NCBI GenBank assembly: GCA_018340375.1
Contig: JAFFJZ010000002.1
Span: forward strand, 13,596,001 to 13,660,000
Length of the DNA: 64,000 bases
From: Gonatopus flavifemur
Lineage: Eukaryota > Arthropoda > Insecta > Hymenoptera > Dryinidae
Direction of reading: 5' to 3'
Numbering within the stretch: the stretch's first letter is position 1; each line of letters starts with the position of its first letter. A model generated the notes under the pieces. The model searched no databases and was not told where the DNA came from. It saw nothing but the letters and a program-made list of their open reading frames with translations. Both the position numbers and the translations under genes were made by a program. Below are positions 37,701 to 52,700 of the stretch, piece after piece.

Positions 37701-40700
37701 ATATTTTTGGGACATTCTTTATAGACTTTTTTCAGACTTTTTTCAGAGTTTCTCAGAGTTTTTTCATACTTTTTCAGAGAAATAGTAATGAAATTGCACT
37801 CTGAAAAAACTCTGACAAAACTCTAATAAATTGTTGACATTTTTCTGATTATTGAAAAATCCTGAAATTCAATAAATACATTCATATGCCGTATTCAAAT
37901 ATCATGTGTGAAAAAGTGTTTGAAAATTTTTTAATTTTTTTCTAAAAGTCAGAAAAATGTTAGCAATCCATCAGAGTTTTGTCAGAGTTTTTTCAGAGTG
38001 CAATTTCGTTACTATTTCTCTGAAAAAGAATGAGAAAACTCTGAGAAACTCTGAAAAAAGTCTGGAAAAAGTCTATAAAGAATGTCCCAAAAATATTAGA
38101 TTTCTCATCAAAATTTCAGAGATTCTCAGAGTTTGTCAGAGTTTTCCAGAATTTTTTCATTTTTTTTCAGAGATTTTTCATAGTTGTACAGACATTTTTC
38201 AGCGGAATATTTCCATACGGGCCAAATGATATTACATAATAGTTCAAAGAACATTTCTTCTGCTGACATCCTCAAAGCAGCTTAATTGAACGTATCTACC
38301 AAATGCACCTTACACGAATATTGTGCGAAAACAACATTGTGACTTCCCATGCGATTCTAGTAATAACATGAATATTTTCTTCATAAATCCTATCCCATAC
38401 AGCACAAGAGTCCCTTCGAAGAGCTCCTGTTGTGACAGTAAACATGAATGCATTACGAGTACTTCGAATTCAATTTGAATTCTTGATGAACATCTCGTGA
38501 ATTCATCAAGAACTATTCAGACATCCAATATGGATTCATTTTGAATTCAATGAATTTATATTGAATTCATGTTTACTGACATAACAGGAACTGTTCAAAA
38601 ATTCTTTGAGAAGTTTCTATGAACTCAAAATGATCATTTGTGCTGTGTGGGATGTAAAATCCTGAATATTCTCTGTCATTGATTAAGAGAATTCTCTCAA
38701 CAAAGAGAAAGTCACCTTTGATAATTCACGCTGACAATCTAACAACTCGCCCCTCTCATTGAATCAACAGATTATTTTTCCCCTTAGCATTTCAAACTAT
38801 CATTCTATTATCTCCTTTGAGAGATATCAGAAAAATCTGCAAAACCAACAAATAAGGGAGTTTTTTATGTTTTCTGCAGAATAAAGGTAGGCGAAGGACA
38901 ATCCAGTGAAAACTCTTCCCAAAAATATAAAAGTACAGTGAGTACATGTACTCACGACTCTTCTTCCTCTGCTGTTTTTTGAAAATTTCTGAAAATTCCC
39001 GGCATACATAAAAAAAAATTTCGATCAACATTAGAGGAATATTTTATTATTCTATCTCATACCGTATTGAGGGGAGAAACCAGTTTAGGAGGCCGATATT
39101 TTAGTGTTTTTCGTGGATTTTTTTCACAGGGAAGGAATAATCAGAATTTGTTCAAACTTGGAGGATATTCTATTAGTGTTTTAAAGTACACGTAGTAATT
39201 TTTCGAGTCGTTTCCGCTGTAGTTAGTGGAGTTGAAAGCTACTGTTCATGGACGGCCGCCATCACAATTTTTTTTCACGTCAGCAACATATTTTCTGAGA
39301 ATATGAACTGAACTCTTAACACACAAATTAAAAATTGCATGTTTTTGAGGTGTTTGAACAAAATTTCATGTTTTTATACCATGTTTTTCTACCTTTTTTT
39401 GCATTTGAAAACAAATTTTTTGTGATAATATAATTCCAGAGTTTAGTCATTCCATATAGATTGTAATTGAATAAAAACTATTCACACAAATTTTCAGAAC
39501 GATTGAACAATAACTTTTCAAAAAAGCGCATTCGAAAAAAAGTACCGAAAATGAGGAATTCAGGGTTCTAATAAATGATATGAAGTGCTCACCGGTTAAT
39601 CAGCTATTCCAGCACCATATAGCAACCCTTCTTCCTCTTCAAATGCATCATTTCGGGCTTGCATCTCCTGTTGACGAGCTTGCCGAGCTCCCTCGGTCTC
39701 CAACGCCAACGGAGTTGGAGAACGCCAACGGGCGTTCACTTCATTGCTCATAATCCAATCAGAATTTAACAACTGGCGCAGTACTGCGCCAGTACCGGCT
39801 AAGACTGGCGTGGTACTGGCGGTCTGCACTGCAGCAGTACTGGCATTTGTCCGAAATGATAACGCTTTTCCGTACTGGGTACTTGGTACTGGCACAGTAC
39901 TGGTAATCGGTAATGGTCTTCAGTACCGGCGCAATACGCCCAATCAGAATTTCACAACTAGCACTGTACTGCGTCAGTACCGGCTAAGACTGGCGGGGTA
40001 CTGGTGGTCTGTACTGCAGCAGTAATGGCATTTGTCCGAAATGATAACGCTTTTCCATACTGGGTACGTGCTAGCCGACTCTTGGGGGCCCAATACTGGC
40101 ACTGTACTCCGCCTGTTGTCAACATTGGCATACTTCGGTTTTTTCTGATTGGGAACATGGGAACGAATCGAAATTTGGTTTTGAAACTTTCGCAACATAT
40201 TCTTGAATAGTTCTACTAACAATTTCTGACATAAAAAAACAATCGAGTTCGGAAAAGACTTTTCCTCTAAATTTCTTGGAGTGAAAAGTTACTGTTTAGG
40301 AGTGGAAGTGGAATGCCACTCTCCCTGGACTTGCAGTATTTTCACTTTTCGAGAGTGAATTTTCCATTCCAAGGAATTTAGAGAGTCGATAATCCATGAT
40401 TCGTCTTTCTTGGATACAACAATCTTACACAAAACAACGAAATTCACAACTTTGATTAAATTTTCGAACACCTTCTCCAAACGTTTCCTAAAATACAATA
40501 GAGGTCGAGAAGATTTTCAGGATCTTTCTATTTACTCTTGAAATTGGGGGCAACTTTTCAGAACTCTGCCTCAAGGTTTTTCGTATAAATCGAAGAGAAT
40601 TCCAGAGGTATTGTGTAATCATTGCCATCCCATAGAAAAGTTTTCCCTGCACGGAAAACATTAGTGATCCAAATTTTCGTTGACTAGTATGTCACTTTTG

Positions 40701-43700
40701 GACGGAGCACAAATTTGAGAAAAATTCGTACATCATAGATTTTGATAAATCGTTGACTTTGTTCATTGTTTCACCAATGGAATTCACTTTCCATTTTGAT
40801 CGTCGATATTGAAAAGAGTCAACGAATTATTAAAATCCATTGTACGAATTCTTTTTGAAATTGTGCTCCGTCCCAAAGTGACATACTGGTCAACGAAAAT
40901 TTGGATCACTAATTTTTTCCATGTGTCCATCTCCATGAACTTGCCAAATTTTCATAGTTTCTTCCATATTTTGAGGAAAATATGGGTGAAAGAATAAAGA
41001 AATTTTTAAATAATAAGAATTTCATCCTGTAATCAATTGAAAAATTGATCAATCCCATGTATTTCTCGAGTGCTACCGATTTTTTCCTTTTCACTTGGCA
41101 TTTAGAAAAAAGTCGATTTCAAAACACCAATTCAGAATTATTCATTTCTGAATCTATTCCATCCTGTAATCAATCGAAAAATTGATCAATCCCATGTGTT
41201 TCTCGAGTGCTACCGATTTTTTCCTTTTCACATGGCATTTAGAAAAAAGTCGATTTCAAAACACCAATTCAGAATTATTCATTTCTGAATCTATTCCACA
41301 AACAGCACTTCCATTGTAGATTTCAGTGAAAACTTGAATGAAACAGATATCTTATGAATGTTTTGAAAATTCTACATAGAGTGGAATGCATGTAACCTCT
41401 AATAAAAATTTGATAATATTTATTAAAATCAGAATATTTCTTAAATTTGTAATACAGATAAAACAGTGCGCGTTTTCGTTGAATTTTACTTCAAAAGAAA
41501 TGAAAAATTATCAATACTTGAAGAGCAATGGAAAAATTTGACAAAGTATAAATAATAAAATTTCGACATTTTGTTATTCACTTTGTAAAATCTCATGCGC
41601 GATTTGTGCACTGAGAGAAAGGTACCTAGTTGGCACAACTAAATGTTAGTTGCCACAGCTAGATTTTTATTCACGCTAGCTACACTCTAATTGAGATAAA
41701 TAAAAGTCTAGTTGTCTGAAATATAAATAAAACGGTTTATTCAGTGGGACTAAAAGATTTAGTTGTGACAAATAAAATTTAGTTGGCGCGACTAAATTTT
41801 TATTTACAGTGACTAAATTTCCTAGCTGTCGAATATTTGAATAGACCCTTTTTCTCAGTGTGGAAAGTTCATATTTTTTTCTATTGTTTCTCGAGTTTTG
41901 ATAATTTTTCATTCTTTTGTATGTAAAATTCAACAAAACTGCGAACCTTTATTAAAAATTCAAGAAATATTCCCAAATTTTTATTAAAGAATCCTATATT
42001 TTCGACCTGCACTTTCCTCCGTGTAGGATTTTTGAATAATACATCATTACATCTGAACGCGATTCAATGAAAGAAGTATATAATTTGTTCTAGAAACTTC
42101 CAACAAAATAAGATTCGATTTGCTATCGTTTCATTGGAATCTATCAATTAACCAATTCACACTAACTCAACTTTTCGATACGATACTCTTTCAATTTTCT
42201 CACGCTTTCCATCCGAAGAAGCTCGAATAGTTTTTCTACCATGCTATACTAATCGACTCGTCTAAGTGTCGAATTACATGATTACCGCAATTTCGATTTT
42301 CTCCCGTTCGATTTTTACTTCTTTTCCACGGCATTTTCTTACACCCTAGAAGCAGAGAAAAGAAATCAGTCCAATTAGAATACCAGACATTCAAACTCAC
42401 GGATTTTCACGCAATAATTTATTGTGGTACTTCTTTAAAAATTTACAATATTTATACTCTTTGTTCAATTTTCTTTTATTTAATTTTTGCTCAGAAAAGA
42501 AGCTTAGTTGGAATAATTATTCAACTTCCAACCGCTTAGGGATTCATTTTTCTTTGTTAGAACAACAAAGTCATTCATTGATTCAACCAATTCTAAATAA
42601 TTTATGAAAAAAATTCGCAAATTATTAATCCACATACACACCCACACACAGACAAACAGACACGGAACCAAGAATTTTCTCCGAGTTTGGAGGAACATTT
42701 TTGCCAAAGAGATTTTGAGTTTGGGGACAAATAAATTTCCCGCTCCCTCGAAACGATCGCAAAGCTTCCCTCTAACGAGGAAGCAAAATTAATTAAATCA
42801 ATAAGAAATTTGTTATTTCAACGAGAAAAAAATATGTCCATATGCTCTTACAAGTTGAATAGTTATTCCAGCTAATTTTTTTCTCCGTGTATTCTATTTC
42901 ATTATCTCGAACACCTGTAGATGCAACTTGATTTTCGATTTTTGACATACTCGAACTTTGATTTATCCCCTTCAGATAATTATGATTATTTCAAACACTT
43001 CTTTGTAGTTGATAATGGAAAGAAGAACCAACGAGATAGTCTAGGCAATTCTTAGACCCCACATGAACGTCTAAAATGATTTCTACCAAATTATTTCTTT
43101 TCTGAGTTACATTGAAATATTGCGTTTTGTACACAGGCCTTCTGACCAGAAACAACTCTATCGATTGCCACGAGTATAAAACGACTGGCAACTTGGAGAG
43201 AAAGCAAATTTTCGATGCCGTAGCTGCAGCGAGCATCATTAATAATTGTGCCGGTGTCGATACATCGAAATCTCAAGTGATAACTCTCGCCACGTTCACC
43301 AAGTTTCTGGAATCCAGACAACAAGAAAAACTCACCGACGAGCAGATCAAAGCGCTAGTAAAGGTAATGAAATACTTGGGAATATTTATATTTTGTCATG
43401 TGTTGCAAGACTTTTTCTTATTTTTTCCTCGGTAAGTTAGAAACAGGAAGATTTGTGAAATGAATTTTTACATGAAAATACGGGAGATCGCGAATACTTT
43501 AGAGAAAGTAATAGGTAGAATTGAAATTGTGAACGCTGAATGTTAAATTTTATCAAGCGTATAGTAAAATGTGGCTATTTCATGTGAGAATACATTTTTC
43601 TAACCTTCCTGTTTTTCATTTTCCGTGTGGAGTATGCATGAAATATTGCTATGATTGGTTACTTGAGATATGATTTCGACAACTATTATTGATAATTCCA

Positions 43701-46700
43701 ACAAACATGCAACTAGACATTCATTCATTGAATTGTATTGAACTGATCTGTTTGATATTGTGTAAACATTCTGTGCACGGAGAAAAATAAGTAGTGCAGT
43801 TAAGTTAAATAGTATAATATTTACAACTGAATGTAGTAAGAGTTCATGCGATTTGTTGCAACTCCACATCATAAAGCATGCATTTTTACTACATTCAGTT
43901 GTAAATATTATACTATTCAACTTAACCGCACTACTTCACTACAAAATTGAGTAATATTTGAAACATCATTTCTCCCCGTGTGGTTACTTCAACTCCGGGA
44001 GAAATTATTCAAAATATTTCCCGGATGCTACACGGAGAAGAATGCATGTCGAAAATGTAGTAATCTTTCATGATATTCGAAAAACAATGAAAAATTATGA
44101 ATACTTAAAAAAAACATAGAGAAACATATGAATTTTCCAAAAGTCGCGTATAAAATTTCACAAAGTGAATAGTATGGGGTATTGAAATTTTGTTATTGTC
44201 TTTGCAAAATTTCATGCGCGACTTTTGAAAACTTCATACGTTTCTCTATTTTTCATCAAGTTTCCATCCAACTTTTATTGCAGATTACTATATTTTTGAC
44301 CTGCATTTTTTTCCGTGGAGAATGAATCCAAAAACTGTTGGAGTATTTTTATTCAATTCATTTTCAAAAATTAAATCTTCGTAGATCCAAGAAAAAAATG
44401 GGAAAATTAATTCTCTCCAGATGGACTTAGATCTATCTAAATCTATAAAGATTTGAGTAATTCTTCCCGAGAACAGTTTATGCTTAGAAACTATTCAAAA
44501 GTGACAGAATTTTCAACTGCCTATTTAAACAGCTGATGCACGCAAATCGCAATTAACTGACATGAAATTTTTCAGATCTTCATACTATATATCTGACTAG
44601 ATCTATCCAGATCTATATTTTCCAATTTTTGCATACAACAAAATCTAAATAGATGTACGTGGATCTGAATGATTTTTTCCCCCAAGTCCATTTTATGTGC
44701 TTCGAATATATCACGAAAAGTATCTTCCATGAAAATCTACATTAATTAAAGCATAGCCAGACACAGTATCACACTTCTCGTTCGCGAAAAGTTCAGAAGA
44801 AACAACTTCCAATTATGTTACGATTGAAATTTTAATTAAAACTCATCAGCTTTTAATCCAATGAATCTTCGCGGAGAGATTGAAATAGAGTAACGTCAGC
44901 TCAATGAGTTAGAAAACACCTCACATCCAACAATGTTCCCGAAATCAAGAAATACTGAATTTGACACTATCAGATTCAATCTCCGTAAGCCGAGCTTGTT
45001 CACATCGTTCAAACGAGGAAGAGTAAAGGACATTCGTGACCGCAATGTTTGAATATGGATGAGAAAGTGGGAAGAACGTGACACGTAGGAAAAGACACAG
45101 AAAGACGACAATACATGAGCCATTTGCCTCTCAAAATGCACACCGGTTTTGACTCATTAGTCGCCACGTAACTACTTCATCAAAATAACAATTTTTTATT
45201 GTTGCAATAATCTGTTCGATGGATTGAAGAGAAAATTCTATAAAACTTTGTGAGATTGAATAAATGTTTCGTTTGAAGGTTGTACTAAAATGAGGACCGT
45301 TGTGAAAATGATTCATATAAGATCACATATAAACTATATATGGTCATATATGCATTGGGGTTTCATATATGAACACATGTAATTCAGATGTAATCCACAT
45401 TTAATGCATATACGGGCATATACAGTATATATGGGCTTTAATGCACCGTATATGCATCAAATATGGATTACATGTGGATTATGCGTGAAACATCTGTCCA
45501 TATATGACCGTATATGGCTTACATCTGGTTTCATATGAATCATTTTTACTAGGGAAAATAATTATATCAGATATGAAACCCTAATTATCCATATGTAACA
45601 ATGGATAATAGACATTTATGAATTGCTTTAAATTACACTGTGAAAACTCTTTAGTTGTAGCAACTGAAAATGACAAAAAGTAGAAAATTTCAGTTGCCTA
45701 AACTGAAGTATTGTTTGTCACAAAAGAAATTCTCAGTTGAATAGACTATAACTATACTAATACTCAGACAGCGAAGTGCTTGAAAAGTTCCGATAACTTC
45801 CCAACAATACGCAGCAACTGTTGTTGGAAAGTTGCTAGGAGGTTGCGTCGCCAAATGCGCAGCAACATGCCACAAACTTGAAAGGTGTTGTCATGATGCT
45901 ACGAAGATGTTTGGATACATGACGCTATGATACGTGAGATCAAACAATCCTCCAACATCAAAACACAAATTGGTGCAGCAACACTAAAGCAACAGTTGCA
46001 CTGCAACTTTTGCTGTCAGGGTATTGAGTTGAGGAAACTAAATTCCTAGTTAAGGTCGTTTTTCACTACAAATTTTAGTCATGCAACTAAACAGTTTTTT
46101 CAGTACATAATTCAGGTAACTTTATTTTGACTTGAATTATACTGATTAAGATGTGCGTGTCTGACTACATTCGGCTTGTTCCACTGATTTTATCCCATAC
46201 AGTGCGTCACTAATGAGACACGTCACCTCCACGTCGCTCTATTTAAGCCAGGTCTCTCATCAGCGCCTTGTGGGTGACTTGATAGGCTCCGCAAAGCCTT
46301 GTCATAGCCCAGAAAATTACTGGAGCGTTTTCTGCTAGGAAGACGACATACCTTAGTCGAAATGCTCTAGGCATCGATATCGCATATAACGTGATGAGTC
46401 CAGCTGAAATGGAGAAAAACTAAACGACTTGCAGGTGCTTCCAGTTGAGCATCACAAGCGTTAACAGTGCCCAGAGCATTTCTACTAGAGTACGTGCGAC
46501 ATCAAGGCAACGGAGAAATCTCCACCCCATTTTCATCGTGAATATTTTTCCATTACCTCCACGTTGAATGTACTTCGCCTCTTTGTCCAATTCACCGATA
46601 TCTTTCATTCACATGGAAAAATAGTGATAGTTGCAGCAACTCCCCCATAATCGATTTCCAACCATCTACGAAAGTAGAGGAACAGTGGGTAGTATGGCCC

Positions 46701-49700
46701 GGCGGTCGGGATGGCCCACCACGTGTTTCCAAGATCTGGTGTTAGGTGACAGCACTACACACTTTTGATCCCGGAGAGATTGTTTCTGTCTATCATTTGC
46801 GGAAACTTCATTGTTGTCAATACAGTGTGTTGATAGGAATCTAACTTCTTCTATTTACTTGTTCTTGGTGTACTGTGTCGGCGAAACTTTGAGGCATTCT
46901 GTACTGAAGTAGGTTAGATCGTAAAGAAATGTGGCATACTAGCATTAGCCCCCCTATATATACCAGGTGTGTAAGTATGGAAGCGGAATTTGCCCATAGG
47001 TGGCGTTAGATGTCGATGCAGTTACCGACACATCACGTCAGCGGTGTCTCGTTATTGTATTGATATCCTACAAAGATTTCCAACTCACAATAACACGAGT
47101 TTCATTCAGTAGCATTAGTTTATTAGAGATAAACATGTCGAGTTTTGTGCCAACAAATTACGATTTGCGGACAGCATTACTTTTCTGTTTTCATCTGAAG
47201 AAAACCGCAGCCGAATCGCATCGAATGCTTGTGGAGGCGTTTGGTGAGCATGCTCTCGGTAAAACACAGTGTTTCGAGTGGTTCAAACGGTTAAAAAGTG
47301 GCGATTTTGACGTCAGGAACGAAGAACATGGAAGACCACCGAAAAAGTTTGAAGACGCTGACCTGCAAGCCTTGTTGGACGAAGACGACGCTCAAACACA
47401 ACAACAATTGGCGGATCAGTTAAAGGTGACCCGAGAAGCCATCTCCCTTCGGTTGAAAGCCATGGGAAAGATACAAAAGGTGGGGAAATGGGTTCCACAT
47501 GAACTCAACGAAAGACAGCAGGAAAACCGCAAAACATCATGCGAAATGCTGCTCGCCAGGTTCCAAAGAAAGTCATTTCTCCATCGAATTGTGACTGGTG
47601 ATGAAAAGTGGATATATTTCGAGAATCCTAAGCGCAACAAGTCATGGGTTACTCCGGGTGAACCATCAACATCGACGGCAAGACCAAACCGCTACGGACG
47701 AAAGACAATGCTGTGTGTTTGGTGGGATCGGAAGGGCGTAATCTACTACGAGCTGCTGAAACCTGAGGAAACTGTCAATACTTAACGCTACCGACAACGA
47801 ATGATCGATTTGAATCGAATTTTGCGTGAAAAACGACCAGAATACCAACAAAGACGACACAAGGTGATTTTGCTGCATGACAATGCACCAGCACACAAAG
47901 CAAAACAGGTCTAGGAAACGATAGAGTCGTTCCGTTGGGAGATTCTTCAGCACGCGCCTTACTCACCGGACCTTGCCCCATCCGATTACTACTTGTTTGC
48001 ATCGATGGGACACGCTCTTGCTGAGCAGCGCTTTACTTCTTACGAAGATGTACGAAAATGGCTCGATGACTGGTTTGCCTCAAAAGAGCAACAGTTCTTT
48101 TGGCGCGGAATCCACAAATTGCCAGAAAGATGGAAAAAATGTATAGATAGCGACGGACAATACTTTGAAGAAGTTACTTTGTATCATATCATTACAATAA
48201 ACGTGTTTTTTCTGTACAAAAATTCCGGTTTCATACTTACACACCTGGTAGAACACGTCTCAGGAATTTTAAGCGGTAATGTTTGTTTGTTTGGTTATGA
48301 ACTGATTTTTTCGTCAAAAATCTCGATCGGCCGGTGTGGCCCACATTGAATTCGGGTGGTATAGCCCACATTAATCCATTAGAGCTCATGCTGGAATAAT
48401 GGAGGATATGGTCTCGATCGCCGATGGAATCTTGGCAAACCCATGCTATGCCAAGTGAAATGAGGAACGTGTGTAAAAAAATTGTTTATACATAAATTGG
48501 TCAAAAAATTGTTCACATCCATACCTGTGAAGGATGGACACATGAATTTTGTGCAGATATAACGGATAAATTATATTGTTATTGCGATAAATGTGAATTA
48601 TCCAGTCCACAGTCTAAGTACTCTAAGTAAGAGTTGAAGAAACCATATTCAATGTTCAAAACAATCAATTTTGTGTTGAGAAATATGCTCTCGTTTTGAT
48701 TTACTGGTTTTTGGATGATGGGCCATACCATCCGACACCGGGAAATTTTTCATAAATTCATCTATAAACTAAAATTCTTCCTGATCTTTTATTTCACTAA
48801 TGAAAATTTTTTCTTCAGAATGTATGTGAGAAAAATACTCCAAAAAGTTGTATCTCACACCGTAGCGACATTCTTTTACTCTCGAGTGATTTTATCTCCG
48901 TTTTCCCTTAAGAGGGCCATACCGGCCGCACAGTAAAAAGTAAAACTCACTTCCAACCTTGATATCGGCTTATTTCAAGATGCAGCCAAAACTAGCCCTA
49001 TTTCAGCTGAAAGTAAGCATCGGAAACAAATGCCGACCCAATGGAAAAGACTGAATTTCAGTCAAGTTTTCAAGTAAGATGCAGCCACTTTCAGTCGGAC
49101 TTTTTACAGTGCGCCGTTCGCCTAGTTTATGGCAACTATGTAGTTGGTTGCACTAACTAATGTGAACACCTCCCCAAACAGCACCGGGAGGAATCATGAT
49201 GCGTATAGTATTCTATGGACATGCATAGAAGGTGATTACCCAAACCTGCTCAAAAAATCTCATTGAACCGATTGATTCCCGTTGATTCCGATGCAGAAAA
49301 CTGATTCAAACCCATTGAGAATCAATTTTTAATGGGTTCAAATCGGTTTTCTGCATCGGAGTGAATGAGAATCAATCGATTCTATGAGATTTTGAAAGCA
49401 GGGAAAATAGTCTCATTTGGAGGTTCTGAGAATGTTCATATCATATCTGAAACATTTGTGTGCCATTTGGGTCGTAACTAACGAGGTATTTACGAAACTG
49501 TAAAGATACTCAAAATGTTATCTAGGGTTGCATAGTTACTTGGAAAAAGAGCAAACGGGCAAAAAGTATAGGAAATTAAATTCTTAGGCCAGGTTACTTC
49601 CTTAAACTTCCTTCAGAGCTGAGTGCTTTTGCAAACGTTATAATATAACGTGAACAATATTTTATTTCTTACGACATGTCGAGAATCAACTATGCAAGTG

Positions 49701-52700
49701 AGAAGTCCGAACCTGATTTTCATTTAAAACTCGTTCATTCGATAATTTACCTCACACAGCAATGTTACACAACATTATACGAAATATCGTTGTGCGATTT
49801 TGAATCACATTAAAATTCCTATAATGTTACTGGGATATTATAACATTACCGAAATATTACCATAATATTGCAACGGTCGAGAACCACGGAAATCATAATA
49901 TTGCTGTAATATATCACTACAAAATTTTGTGCCGAGTGAGACCCAAAGTCACAAAAGAACTTCCCAAATATGCTATAATGATACAATGAATATGAAGAAG
50001 ATGTGCAAATGAGACTATTTCGGATGAATTTATCAAGATATTCTATGGAGGTGCAGAGCACATAATTATTCGAAACAGTCTCATCCAGAAGTTTTAAGCG
50101 TGTTCGTAAGATTTTCCAAACACGCTCTTAGCATTTTTAACCTCCTGTGTTACTTGGGACGGATGTAACATCTTCAAAAGTAACTACAGTCCCATGTCCG
50201 CATTGTTGAAAATAAAAAATTAGTCTCGAAAAGAAAGCATGCACTTTTTCTATAAGATTCAAGTATTTCAACTTCAACGCAGAATTGCATGTACATTTAA
50301 ATTCCATGTACGTGGGCATTATACATATGTACATACTTATGTGCTACACACATGAATGTACGTGGATGCATATATATGAACGTCATAATCAAATCAAGAC
50401 CCTTTTGTTTACTTAACATTCTAGAGACACGAGCCAGATCCAGTGCTTCGCACACAGTGGTGTTTGTCTTTCGAGGGTTTTGCACGGTACATGATGGACA
50501 AGGACAATTACGCCTTTCCAAACGAGTATGCTACACCTTCGGAGACTGAGATGCAACAATCATTGTCGCAGTATTATATCGCCAGCTCTCACAATACTTA
50601 TTTAACGGGTCATCAACTCAAAGGGGAATCCTCGGTACAGCTTTACTCACAGGTAAATAACTTCTAACAATGATGACCCTGTTGAGCTGGAAAAAAGTAT
50701 TTTCCATTCGAAGAATAATATTCGATGATTTTCTTCTCTTTTTCCAAACAAAAACAACAATACCATTCGAATGTTCAATAAAATTCCGTTGTTGGCTGAT
50801 AATTCATTAGTACACTAATTTTTCACTTCCGGTAACAGTTTGGGAAATATCATGGATAAACTATAAAAAAAAAAATCGATCTTAGAGGAACTCGTCTACC
50901 GGTAGAAGATGAGACTTCGTAACAATCTAAAGAATTCCTAGACTAATTTTTTTCATCTTCCTGTAACAGGTGATTCACTTTTCACTAATTATTCATCCTT
51001 TGTTCCGAATTGATCCGTTTGAAAAGGAAAATAAATAAATAAACGTAATTTTGTGCAGGTCCTGTTGACTGGATGTCGATGCGTGGAACTCGATTGCTGG
51101 GATGGGGACGACGGGTATCCATATATTTACCACGGCCACACATTCACCACCAAAATATCATTTCGATCAGTGGTTGAAGCAATTTCAACGGCAGCTTTCG
51201 TCAGCTCTCCGTATCCTGTAATTCTCTCGATCGAAAATCATTGCTCGCAAGCTCAGCAAGTTCGGATGGCACAAATTTTCCAGGTAATTATACATTGTGC
51301 ATCGGTGGTTAATTAGTTCCTTATACCACTGCAAAATATTAATTTTTCACTCATCCCATCTTCGGATATTGATATATACAATTGGAGGATACTTTTATAT
51401 CATTCACAAGAGATGTTTTCTAAATTCTCAACTTGAACTTCGCGGAATATTTGAACTTGAGAATGTTAAAAATAACACTGATCAACAAAATTTCTTCTGA
51501 ACCACCACTACAACTGTGTATAGGAACTATTATTTTGTAGGCATTGCTACTCATTTAGCGGTAACAGTGAGAAATGTATATACACTGAAAGAATTGTGTT
51601 GCATAAATTACCGTGAAATTCCAATAATCGAAGGACAAGTAAAAATTCTTCGAAAAATTACTGTGCAGCCTGTGGAAATGAGTGAATTTTTAAACAGTCG
51701 AAAGTGATATTTTCTATAAGTTTTATAAAATGTACAGTAATATTTTTGAGAATTCCTACTTGTCTCTTGATCACTGACATTTCACGGTAATTTTTCAAAT
51801 AAATTATTTGGCTATCTGAATATCAAACATAAAACCTGTGCTGTTACCAACTGTGCTAATAAAAACACTGTTAAAACAATCTTCTTTGAGTTTTATAAAA
51901 ATATTATGAAATTTTTTAAATAACACAAGCTACTTAAATTTCCATAATTTAATTCTTAATTCCAAGAATTTCCTTCTCAATCTTAACCTGTTAAGGACCA
52001 AACGTCCGTTTTTTCAACACCTTTTTCAACGACATTTTACGCTGTCGGATCGATTGTCAAAAAATTTGCGGATAATTATTTTCGATGTAAAATTATCTGA
52101 ACTTTCAGAATATGGAAGCAGATTTTCGAAAAAATGCGAACTGGGAATGTTATAATCGTTTAAATAGAAAAAAACACGAATTTTCGATTGCAAAAAATTA
52201 TTATCCGTTTATTTTCGTCTCGAATTAGGGGAGACATACATCTAGGGGATGAAATTTCTGCGTCCATGGACCCTGAGCTTCAAAGTATGTGAGATGGTTT
52301 TTCGAAATTCAAGATGGCGACACTCAATATGGCGGCTAGAAACCAAAATATTTTTGCTTTTTCTTATTTTTCGTATTTGAGCAATATTCCTGAATGAATT
52401 CGATGTACACACACGTATTATTAGGTTTTTGGGGTCGCTGATCACGAATCCGGGGTCAGATTTGCCAAATTCAATATGGCGGATCCAAAATGGCGGCCTA
52501 AAATTGTTGAAACTGTACGATTCCCATGAAAATCAGTACATGGGGGGTTTCAGGATCCCTGATGACTAATCGGAGGTCAGATTCTATGAATTCAAAATGG
52601 CGGTTCGAATATGGCAGCAAGAAGTCTCAATTTCCGTTCCTCCAGTTTTTTGTCAATTTATCGATATTTTTCTCCTCACATAGATGGATCTGAGTGATCA

